Source of the DNA: a virus | Reading direction: 5' to 3' (one strand) | IMG/VR virus record: IMGVR_UViG_3300031857_001124 | Coordinates: 1 to 27,059 of that record | DNA length: 27,059 nucleotides | Shown here: positions 23,201 through 27,059 of the stretch, in pieces | How the letters are laid out: the number at the start of each line of letters is the position of its first letter | Position numbering within the stretch: the first letter of the stretch is position 1 | Position numbers and translations under genes: made by a program | Notes under the pieces: generated by a model | Seen by the model: only the letters and a program-made list of their open reading frames with translations | Database searches by the model: none | Told to the model about the DNA's origin: nothing

Positions 23201-24036
23201 CTCTGCCGGATGGTGGGGCTATCCGTGTTCCGATCCCGTTTGAGCTGGGCTGGTTCGTCAAGGTGGTGCCGGAAAAGATGGCGCAATTCATGAACGGCAC
23301 CGCCGATGGCAAGGCGTTCTTTGATAGCTTCCTTCGCTTCATGGAATCGACGATGAAGTTCGACGTCGTCCCCCAAGCGGTGAAGCCGTTTGTGGAGGCC
23401 AAGATCACCAACTTCGACAGCTTCCGCGGCAAGAACGTCGAACCGAATTGGATGAAGCGACTCGAGATCGCCGACCGCTACGACGAGCGCACCACCGAAG
23501 TCGCCAAGGCGATCTCCGAGTACTCCAATGGCGTGCTGTCGCCGATTCAGGCGGATCATATGCTGCGCGGATACAGCGGCACGACCATGAACTACCTCTG
23601 GCAGACCCTGGATTTCGCCACTAACCCGCAGGCATCGCCTTCGCTCGAGAGCAGGCAGGCCGCCGAGATGCCCGTCGTGGGTACGTTGTTCGCGCGGCGG
23701 GACGGCGGGCGGAAGCTGGCGGAAGCCTACGAGATCCGCGACCTCGCCGATCAGGCCGCGGCATCACTCCGGCTTCGGCTGCGTGAGGGTACAGCGATGG
23801 AGGCCCCAGAGCGGGAGCGGTTGACCCGCGAGGCCGGATTCGATCAGGCCATCGAGCCGATCAATCAGGCGCTTACCGCGCTGAACCAACGGGAGCGGGC
23901 GCTGCGGCGCGATATTCGCATGGGTCGCGTTACCGGCACGCAGGCGAAGCCGGAACTCGACAATATCCGGGCGAGAAAGATCGAACTGTCCGAGCGAATC
24001 CTGGAGATTCGGAAGCGGTTGGTTCCGGGTGGGTGA
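17233..24036 (+). CDS. Giant polyvalent ejection protein with two zincin-like domains and LPD38-like region
   Basis: 2267 residues. Order: a Gly/Ala-rich, membrane-active-looking N-terminal part (about 55-330); a Pro/Gln-rich linker (330-720); a possible winged-helix (about 727-805, IARSLNVSTETAQSITDTML); a metalloprotease-like domain with H902-E-V-V-H906 and E953/E954 (PEALAEEAVARG); a second domain with TGWFRNPYDQMLRYEVGDQG, PYAKDPGGTMLHEIQHWIQ (H1204-E1205, H1208) and AGEIESRDVQAR (E1397); and a long C-terminal region (about 1480-2170) with YPIRNLIRDSQQ, ALIPFQNARIQG and IPFELGWFVKVVPEKM, matching LPD38-type polyvalent domains. A terminal coiled coil ends it. Such proteins are packaged and injected with phage DNA. 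The second zincin's body is interrupted by a low-GC coiled-coil insert. Protease activity is inferred from motifs only. Confidence 0.82.
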   Translation: MEPTYKQYIRELGAIVTFPVGVTEEEKQEFIQRTLASRNPAAAAPATPPPASGIPNPLRFVADVFSGIPSGIIQGVSAVPEGIGGMTGNEFLKDLGLAIRDNQLSNVLTKRFEGETAGRDIGELIGNLGTLVGPGVYARAAGLGSTAARAAGLGMGVSSGAAEQVREAAANRQAGMAVSPEQEQLAAMMGGATGLADIIPAERLISRFSPLLRGANELAQKTVGQRLGMALGTGALEGGTELGQQIAQNVIEQQVYNPQQETFEGALPAAGTGAAVGTGLDFLLTTLGQRVARKMQPRIEQARQRQQGAGPAVPAGPEDAIGIRRTEAGDPEITVIPRAGARPAPTPPTVSPALPPEDLAFAQDLADLNRQQQPPAALFPSTPMSEQALGEFLNPPEVFPIANLPMGDLGGAGEFTPSGRFVPAVDPLAPGLFRDRPREMRGTGAPPQPVVPITPVAPTPRQAPRPPITSILDLMMGGGADIPSLSQDERLVLDLIGQQRRPSQPVPPMPYAETLELGPQQPYLQDALARQRAESQRLAESQSVVDQLLAAQRAPVPEPAPAPTSTAAQRPQTVEDEIYALLDQMRARNEQLRAASSPPAQPSLDLAEQRRQREQVLAEQRSQFEQPTGMRVSTAEQRDASLRETFKRVNAEELRPVERARAERQRAARRTQAPVVPETGVPNEIALDAQQRLAREEFNRNLTELNPDELAIVQAKQESGLGSAVRPQELADVREFADLPFTRDQYRQAIEIGKTTAPMGTRGVANATNIARSLNVSTETAQSITDTMLRRGDATPIPRSPGTVRINPESTGPRFSVEPPATETPTPITVEAFRQRIARGEVPEVPLQIHAELKSLGVDDLVSARLVDSLGSPDVAGQYANRIISLALAGKSPDQLRSTLNHEVVHSLVELGIFSKAEWNLLQNTLTPSAVLSDDERKFYADLYKNDPEALAEEAVARGIQKYIDGRMDLPRQAAAAVEKTTSVFSKLGDLFRERGLETPEQVIGAFRAGEIGRRQLPGTRTASTPSNTADSTNLRDLEDLLGKTDSEGYAIPEERARLSYVGERAYSEDPAESARIASFRESAMKMEQSGEDPEKIRLATGWFRNPYDQMLRYEVGDQGASLTQAFRDLPESGRYAELKEIPLEEALDHPDLFRAYPELKKVRVIKQPGFFDIFRGLQGYFDQERNILNITPYAKDPGGTMLHEIQHWIQTKEGFAPGGNENLAVEQAPKDKIEKIILSAMDEKQKGLDEKAQKVLDLKSSMANLRDLEKKYPAFVKEYKLAERKKELAREAYYNKSGSLEDYNNSIGLLAEALKDITDRIKKDRGVSELTFREKVNIRTKTREALEFKQDKLDEAESKFMAAQDELSKIRRGDPDTINQLVKDKGFELYKNIAGEIESRDVQARQFMTPEERRQSRPLSSENISPSDAITIRPGVPVPRLSIEQEPVPNPFFAPPEPGKSIAQTAAEKLQLRPSSLSETRTAVIDRRAPFAKLARAAGTIGKAEISSEEAVRRLDVANDQAIANLKFGPLKLEGKAGNGYFIASEGPHPLGSDGYMTRMAEAGKLDKFFHYLAGLRSTALGEREKQLTPAQIRQYLSYGNEPGIKQAAAEHKQFNDGMIDAVVASGRFSKEEGERLKRDMYIPYLRISETPEGDVRFTAGGASLASAPKLKALKGGLGQAADPLATYVENVQMLTTMALKNEAMNRVSRDGIQAGYMRPARKGDENTVQVWVNGQKKRMAVLDKELYESVTYAPQPLSDIIKLLAIPADALRASVVFSPIYPIRNLIRDSQQVFAQGYTDMPIISALDGVRKALTRSESFRDLERFGVVSSNIRGEGGGEGTAREARAMLDSSLLGAVSKGIRAFEDFNQRFEAANRIVVYENLLKKGYTKAQAASEARELVNFNRHGANVIMRSLSALIPFQNARIQGADVLYRGAATKDNPTMRRQLYTRGAMLAALSMTYAAAIQNNPAYRSASEEEQENNWFVPLPDGGAIRVPIPFELGWFVKVVPEKMAQFMNGTADGKAFFDSFLRFMESTMKFDVVPQAVKPFVEAKITNFDSFRGKNVEPNWMKRLEIADRYDERTTEVAKAISEYSNGVLSPIQADHMLRGYSGTTMNYLWQTLDFATNPQASPSLESRQAAEMPVVGTLFARRDGGRKLAEAYEIRDLADQAAASLRLRLREGTAMEAPERERLTREAGFDQAIEPINQALTALNQRERALRRDIRMGRVTGTQAKPELDNIRARKIELSERILEIRKRLVPGG
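20700..21420 (+). other. Low-GC island inside the giant gene
   Basis: Base use changes sharply within the reading frame. Hand counts give 25/60 G/C at 20941-21000, 26/60 at 21061-21120, 24/60 at 21121-21180 and 20/60 at 21181-21240, against 38/60 at 22681-22740. Codons shift to AAA, ATA and GAA. It covers the HEIQH segment and the coiled-coil insert (about residues 1160-1396), up to the AGEIESR motif. The frame stays open, so this is a functional import rather than decay. Confidence 0.85.
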
Positions 24037-24041
24037 TTTGT

Positions 24042-24090
24042 GATACCATGAGGTATCTCCTCCAAGGCGGGGAGGTGCTCTTCCTCCCGC
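24042..24090 (+). other. Two hairpins after the late operon (structured 3' end)
   Basis: GATACC at 24042-24047 pairs with GGTATC at 24052-24057 around an ATGA loop. A second stem, GCGGgGAGG (one bulged G) against CCTCCCGC, lies at about 24067-24090 with a TGCTCTT loop. With the terminator downstream they form three stems in about 100 bases. They may stabilise the late mRNA 3' end, mark a small RNA, or be part of an attachment site next to the integrase gene. No tRNA cloverleaf can be drawn. Confidence 0.4.
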
Positions 24091-24107
24091 ATCTCCTTGT
24101 ACGTTAA
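24048..24107 (+). CDS. Possible 19-residue peptide before the terminator
   Basis: An ATG in the loop of the first hairpin opens a complete frame, MRYLLQGGEVLFLPHLLVR, whose stop TAA touches the first base of the terminator stem. The start codon sits between the two arms of a perfect inverted repeat, which would hide it. GGGTGG some fifteen bases upstream is a poor ribosome-binding site. Probably chance; listed because it fills the whole gap. Confidence 0.12.
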   Translation: MRYLLQGGEVLFLPHLLVR

Positions 24108-24142
24108 CCCCCGCGGCGACGCTCACGCCACGGGGGTTTTTT
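24107..24142 (+). terminator. Rho-independent terminator of the late operon
   Basis: ACCCCCG (24107-24113) pairs with CGGGGGT (24131-24137), and GGCG inside pairs with CGCC after one C/A mismatch, leaving a seven-base loop. Six T (24137-24142) follow. This is a textbook intrinsic terminator for + strand transcription and lies between the giant gene and the convergent integrase. On the other strand the stem is not followed by a T-run, so it acts in one direction. Confidence 0.9.
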
Positions 24143-24149
24143 CTGTGTG

Positions 24150-24950
24150 CTACTTCAGCAGCCCAGCCATCCGCTCAGTGGCATTCCGGGTGTAGTCCGG
24201 GTCGTACTTGACGTAGACCTTCTGCGTGATCGCTACGTTTGAGTGGCCGAGCATGCGGGACACCTCGATCAGCGGCACCCCGGACGATATCAGCGCCGTT
24301 GCCACCCCGTGCCGGATGCAGTGCGGCGTGGCCCCGACTACCCCCGCCACCTTGCATACCCGCCGCCACTCGGCGAGGTAGACGTGATACCGGACGCCGA
24401 TCACATGGTCACCGTTTCGCGGACACCGGGCGAGAACCTCCGAGATAGCGGGGATCACCGGAATCACCCCGCGCCGCTTCTGCCGCGGACCCGCCCCCAG
24501 CGTGAAGTCCACGATCCCGTTGCGGATCTGGTCCCAACGCAACGTCAGCACCGCGTCGATGCGCTGGCCGGAGGCCATCGCGAGCCGGGTTGCTGCATCG
24601 AACCACCACGGCGCCGGGACGGCGAGAATCGCCCGCATCTCCTCCGGTGACAGGAACCGGGAGCGCGGAGGCGGGGCAGCCGGAACCTCCCAGAGCGGGA
24701 CAGCCGGGAGGTGGCCGGCGCGGACGAGCCACGTCGCGAACACGCGCAGGCAGGCGAGGTCCCGGCGGATGGTTCCGGGGCTCAGGTCCAGCTTCTGCGT
24801 CACCCTGTCCGTCTCCTGGTGCGTCCACTTCGCGGGGGTGAGGCGCATTAGTGGTTCGTAGTGAGAGGCCGCCAGTTCGAATCGTTTCCAATCGAGGATC
24901 GGCCCCGCCCTCTCCGAGCGGAACCGGGTCCAGTGGTGGGCGAGGGTCAT
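24150..24950 (-). CDS. int: Tyrosine recombinase / integrase
   Basis: 266 residues. Residues about 1-95 form a helical core-binding domain (including SPGTIRRDLACLRVFATWLVRAG). The catalytic part has the full set: R130 (ASGQRIDAVLTLRW), K158 in the beta hairpin (PRQKRRGVIPV), H210 and R213 (TPHCIRHG), H236 (LGHSNVAITQ) and the nucleophile Y246 (KVYVKY). It integrates or excises phage DNA by site-specific recombination. The short N-terminus, with no obvious arm-binding domain, is at the small end for phage integrases. ATG start overlaps the stop of a 30-residue membrane peptide (TGATG). It converges with the late operon, so the attachment site may lie in 24037-24149. It is the main evidence for a temperate lifestyle. 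Confidence 0.93.
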   Translation of the reverse strand: MTLAHHWTRFRSERAGPILDWKRFELAASHYEPLMRLTPAKWTHQETDRVTQKLDLSPGTIRRDLACLRVFATWLVRAGHLPAVPLWEVPAAPPPRSRFLSPEEMRAILAVPAPWWFDAATRLAMASGQRIDAVLTLRWDQIRNGIVDFTLGAGPRQKRRGVIPVIPAISEVLARCPRNGDHVIGVRYHVYLAEWRRVCKVAGVVGATPHCIRHGVATALISSGVPLIEVSRMLGHSNVAITQKVYVKYDPDYTRNATERMAGLLK

Positions 24951-25042
24951 CAGTTTGGCCTCATGTGGGTCAGCAGGTACAGCAGGATCAGTAGTACCCC
25001 GACGATTGCGTCGGAGCCGTTGTTTCTCCGTCGCCGCCTCAT
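24950..25042 (-). CDS. 30-residue membrane peptide coupled to the integrase
   Basis: Too short for usual gene callers. The frame starts MRRRRRNNGSD with five Arg in a row, then a hydrophobic helix (AIVGVLLILLYLLTHM), then RPN. Arg-first then helix predicts a single-pass protein with its N-terminus in the cytoplasm. Its ATG overlaps the upstream stop (ATGA) and its stop overlaps the integrase ATG (TGATG), so both ends are coupled, which is good evidence that it is translated. Family not recognised. It could link membrane state to integrase expression, act as a small superinfection factor, or simply aid coupling; none is shown. Confidence 0.6.
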   Translation of the reverse strand: MRRRRRNNGSDAIVGVLLILLYLLTHMRPN

Positions 25043-25236
25043 CGAACCCCCCTCCCGGCGCGGTTCGCCTGGTTCACCTTCGCGTTGTGCAGCAGCTTCC
25101 GTTCAGTCGGCGTGAGCGCGGCGAGACGGGCCTCGAGGACCTGGGTTACGCCTTTGCTGATCTCCAGCGCCAGCATCCGCTGAACCTCCCGGTCAACGAT
25201 GCCGGCGAACATAGCAATCTCATGCTCCCGCGGCAC
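25039..25236 (-). CDS. Small helical protein, start uncertain
   Basis: The end of this frame looks coding: a helical, charged sequence (MFAGIVDREVQRMLALEISK, then VTQVLEARLAALTPTERKLLHNAK) finishing with the ATGA overlap to the 30-residue peptide. The real start is unclear. GTG at 25236 gives 65 residues but has no good ribosome-binding site. The residues just upstream (SFRQEIAACLTNLFGD) also look coding, yet no ATG or GTG is found before an ATG at 25521, deep inside the preceding gene in another frame. Either a non-canonical start, long overlap or frameshift is used. No family recognised. Confidence 0.5.
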   Translation of the reverse strand: MPREHEIAMFAGIVDREVQRMLALEISKGVTQVLEARLAALTPTERKLLHNAKVNQANRAGRGVR

Positions 25237-25253
25237 GTCGCCGAACAGATTCG

Positions 25254-25778
25254 TCAGGCAGGCCGCGATTTCTTGACGGAAGGACGTATACGCGGGTTGA
25301 GCACCGAGTACACCCGCTTGCCCTTGGCAAGCCGGCGCGTCTGCTCGAGGGTCGCTCGGGCGTCCTCCGCTCTCTGCCGCTCCTGGGCGAGGCGCTCCTG
25401 ATCCTCCTTCATGGCCCTGCGTTGCTCCCGCAGTTCCTGGAGCTCCTTCGATGCCTTCGCCCGTGCGCGGGCGTGGTCCTTCTGCTTGGCCGACAAAATC
25501 AAATTCGGATCGATATCCCATTCTCGTTTTCCTCCTGGTGGCAGGTGTTTCGTTTCGCAGCTATACCGTAGCTGCGCGGTGCGGATGAACCTCCGACACT
25601 TCTGGCAGACCGTCCACTGCTCCTCCTTCCCCCGGATCAGTACCTCCCGGCGCTCCAGCTCCCAGACAAGGAAGTCGGTATGGACATCGGATAAATCCGG
25701 GGGGATGGTGAAGTTATTCGCGAGGACGGGGTCGCTGAGTTTGGGCTCCGGGAGTCGGACCCGGTACCGAGGTCTCAT
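25254..25778 (-). CDS. Putative zinc-binding coiled-coil protein, 174 residues
   Basis: The start is in an ATGA overlap with the 31-residue peptide upstream. C58 and C61 (VCQKC) with C74 and H78 (YSCETKH) make a plausible CCCH zinc site. A long, highly charged helix follows (about 97-152, with KELQELREQRRAMKEDQERLAQERQR), and the tail is basic (IRPSVKKSRPA). This layout suits a nucleic-acid or partner-binding small regulator, but I do not recognise a family. Location two genes upstream of the integrase suggests a role in the lysogeny region. The following gene's N-terminal coding sequence overlaps its end in the -1 frame. Confidence 0.62.
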   Translation of the reverse strand: MRPRYRVRLPEPKLSDPVLANNFTIPPDLSDVHTDFLVWELERREVLIRGKEEQWTVCQKCRRFIRTAQLRYSCETKHLPPGGKREWDIDPNLILSAKQKDHARARAKASKELQELREQRRAMKEDQERLAQERQRAEDARATLEQTRRLAKGKRVYSVLNPRIRPSVKKSRPA

Positions 25779-25870
25779 CGCAACCCCAAGGCGAACAGCA
25801 CGCCGAGGAGGATGAGCGCGAAGAGCGCGGAGTCGATGAGGAATACGATGAGGGGGCGGTATTTATTCAT
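25775..25870 (-). CDS. 31-residue membrane peptide
   Basis: Starts MNKYRPLIVFLIDSALFA and continues as a hydrophobic run (ALILLGVLFALGLR), giving one membrane helix with an Asp at residue 13 in its middle. Positive residues precede the helix (K3, R5) and one Arg ends it. The ATG lies inside the last codons of the upstream gene (8-base overlap) and the stop overlaps the next ATG (ATGA). The neat coupling on both sides argues for real translation. No family recognised. A polar residue in the helix often marks oligomer formation; that is inference. Confidence 0.6.
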   Translation of the reverse strand: MNKYRPLIVFLIDSALFALILLGVLFALGLR

Positions 25871-26120
25871 GGCCCACCAGCACAAACGTATACCCGTCAC
25901 CGTTGTAGCCCACGGCGTGCTCCCCAACCGGACGGATTTTCCGCATCGCCTGCCAGTGGCTGCTGTCGTCCTTGTAGACCGCCCAGGCGGTTTCCTGCGC
26001 GGTCCAGGCCTTCACGCGGGCGGGCAGGTTCCGCGTGCGCGGGAAGTACCGCGTGTGGATGGCGTAGGCCGGCTTCTCATGCGCGGCGATGATGGCGCCG
26101 GCGAGTTCAAGTTCAGTCAT
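25863..26120 (-). CDS. Small phage protein, 85 residues
   Basis: AAGGAGA about seven bases before the ATG is a strong ribosome-binding site, lying in the end of the upstream gene. The sequence begins with a short helix (TELELAGAIIAAHEKPAYAI), then a beta-like basic part (RYFPRTRNLPARVKAW), and ends with KIRPVGEHAVGYNGDGYTFVLVG, whose GYNGDGY loop resembles a compact beta fold. No family assigned. The 8-base overlap with the 31-residue peptide and with the preceding gene indicates operon expression. Confidence 0.65.
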   Translation of the reverse strand: MTELELAGAIIAAHEKPAYAIHTRYFPRTRNLPARVKAWTAQETAWAVYKDDSSHWQAMRKIRPVGEHAVGYNGDGYTFVLVGHE

Positions 26121-26814
26121 TTTCGTTCTCCTTCATAGCGATGTCCAGATAAGCGGTCAAAATCCCGCCCCGCGTGCTCGCCCTCGCACGGATAAGCGTG
26201 GTGGTATCCGGCGGGTACATCCCCGGCGGAACGACGACGAAATGGGGGATGGAATACTTGCCTAACCACGCTAGCCTCCAGTACCCGTAGTGCGAGATAG
26301 ACTCCTTTTCAAGACTAATCTCGGAGTAATCCTCTCGCGGCGGCGTACCGTCGACTTCGTATCGGTACTGAGAACTTAGCGTATGATTCCAGAATCTCGG
26401 CTTACGCAGCGCATCCGCGACCTGAAGTAGGAACCTGTTCCCGTTGCGCCAGGTAGCCTCACTGGTTATAAGGGCCGCATAACCTGGGTTCCATCCATAG
26501 CCTACCTCCAGCGCCTCAGCTCCGTCTCGGTAAGCGAAGCTAAGCCGGCCTTCGGGGATCTTGGCGGCATGATTCCGCAGCCATAGTATGCCGAGGGCGC
26601 GAGCGGCGCGGGAGTATGCTGCCGGGTAACCTTTGGGCTTCTTGTTGTGCTGGTCCGCCTCAGCCAGCAGGCGTTCTACGTTGTCTAGAGACGCATCGGC
26701 TCTGATGGTCGCCCCCTCGAGTGCATGGATACCAGCCATTACGGCGTCATCATAATATTCGGAAACTCCGGGGAGTGTCGCCTTCAGGTACTCAACGATG
26801 TCAGGAATATTCAT
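26113..26814 (-). CDS. Hypothetical protein, 233 residues
   Basis: Start chosen at ATG 26814 because AAGGAGAG lies five to six bases upstream; the longer frame to 26880 would overlap the 49-residue membrane protein. The N-terminal half is helical (IPDIVEYLKATLPGVSEYYDDAV, LDNVERLLAEADQHNKKP, YSRAARALGILWLRNHA). The C-terminal half is beta-rich with many aromatic residues (GYGWNPGYAALI, SSQYRYEV, YGYWRLAWLGKYSIPHFVVVPPGMYPP). No catalytic motif is obvious and I do not recognise a family. GC is visibly lower than in the integrase. Likely an early or accessory gene of unknown use. Confidence 0.68.
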   Translation of the reverse strand: MNIPDIVEYLKATLPGVSEYYDDAVMAGIHALEGATIRADASLDNVERLLAEADQHNKKPKGYPAAYSRAARALGILWLRNHAAKIPEGRLSFAYRDGAEALEVGYGWNPGYAALITSEATWRNGNRFLLQVADALRKPRFWNHTLSSQYRYEVDGTPPREDYSEISLEKESISHYGYWRLAWLGKYSIPHFVVVPPGMYPPDTTTLIRARASTRGGILTAYLDIAMKENEND

Positions 26815-26822
26815 ATCTCTCC

Positions 26823-26972
26823 TTAGAAAATCACGATATACACCACCAGCATCACCACCCAGGCCGCAGCGAGCAGACACTCGTCCAGTGTCTGCCGCCG
26901 GTCAATCAGCCACACGGCGGCTTGGCCGGCGGCGTCGGAGAGCGCCCAGAGGGCGCGGATTAGGTGGGTCAT
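26823..26972 (-). CDS. 49-residue protein with C-terminal membrane helix
   Basis: Start at ATG 26972, with GGAGG about seven bases upstream and an ATGA overlap with the preceding stop; a longer frame lacks such support. Residues 1-22 form an amphipathic helix (MTHLIRALWALSDAAGQAAV), then WLIDRRQTLDEC, then a hydrophobic helix to the very end (LLAAAWVVMLVVYIVIF). It is tail-anchor-like: most of the chain would be in the cytoplasm. The stop is about 8 bases before the next gene's start and inside its ribosome-binding site. No family recognised. Confidence 0.6.
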   Translation of the reverse strand: MTHLIRALWALSDAAGQAAVWLIDRRQTLDECLLAAAWVVMLVVYIVIF

Positions 26973-27059
26973 GCCGCCACCTCCGGCAGCGGACACTCCG
27001 GCCAGCGGGCGCGGATGAGGCGGCACATGGTAGCGCTGGCAGCAGCGGCGGTGGCTTCA
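26969..27059 (-). CDS. C-terminal end of an upstream gene (partial)
   Basis: The frame is open to the window edge and ends ATMCRLIRARWPECPLPEVAA before a TGA that overlaps the next ATG (ATGA). About 29 residues are visible. An ATG at 27028 could start a 19-residue peptide, but continuation from outside is more likely. Two Cys and an Arg-rich helix are seen; nothing more can be said. Confidence 0.4.
   Translation of the reverse strand, partial: EATAAAASATMCRLIRARWPECPLPEVAA

Noticed and set aside
23865-24092. 75-residue - strand frame beginning MREEEHLPALEEIPHG
   Set aside because: Its AGGAG is directly against the ATG, too close to act, and most of it is antisense to the end of the giant gene.
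24871-24890. AGTTCGAATC resembling a tRNA T-loop, a possible attachment core
   Set aside because: It lies in the coding sequence of the integrase N-terminus (FELAAS region), has no flanking tRNA stems, and could be chance; kept only as a remote alternative for an attachment site.

Overview
This window is most simply read as part of a temperate, podovirus-like tailed phage or prophage. It has high GC (about 60-65% in hand-counted lines of the conserved genes) and dense packing, with many ATGA, GTGA and TGATG stop/start overlaps. The + strand (1-24036) is one long late module for head completion, tail, lysis and internal virion proteins. The - strand (24150 to the window end) is a convergent set of small genes ending in a tyrosine integrase. 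Terminase, portal and major capsid genes are not seen and presumably lie left of the window. Host identity is not settled. Several signal peptides and the Cys-containing module at the start of the first fibre gene recall Acidobacteriota-type sequences, but this is a weak inference.

Layout, + strand: the end of a small structural gene (1-237); a fibre-like gene with a signal peptide (239-1369); a short gap with a hairpin; small mostly basic proteins including DUF6496-like and DUF5872-like products (1527-2734); a gp4-like adaptor (2738-3427); a zinc ribbon protein (3424-3738); a protein with a nested Lys-rich reading frame (3735-4232); a second adaptor-like protein (4234-4887); a small structural protein and a tail fibre (4887-6994); a lysis-like group with a holin, a metallophosphoesterase and a secreted coiled-coil protein (7007-9237); the tail nozzle/gp10-like protein (9237-11141) with a small partner; and four internal-virion or ejection-type genes (11445-24036). 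The last is a 2267-residue polyvalent protein with two HExxH metalloprotease-like domains and an LPD38-like C-terminal region.

A strong rho-independent terminator (24107-24142) closes the late operon. Between 24150 and 27059 the - strand carries the integrase and a translationally coupled chain of small genes. Three of these (30, 31 and 49 codons) encode single-pass membrane peptides.

How the parts would work together: adaptors, nozzle and fibres build a short tail on the head. The internal proteins are packaged and delivered with the DNA, the giant protein probably supplying membrane-active and protease activities. The holin and the neighbouring genes release progeny. The integrase and its small partners belong to the lysogeny side. 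Local low-GC patches in the fibre, zinc ribbon and giant protein genes show mosaic exchange with lower-GC phages.
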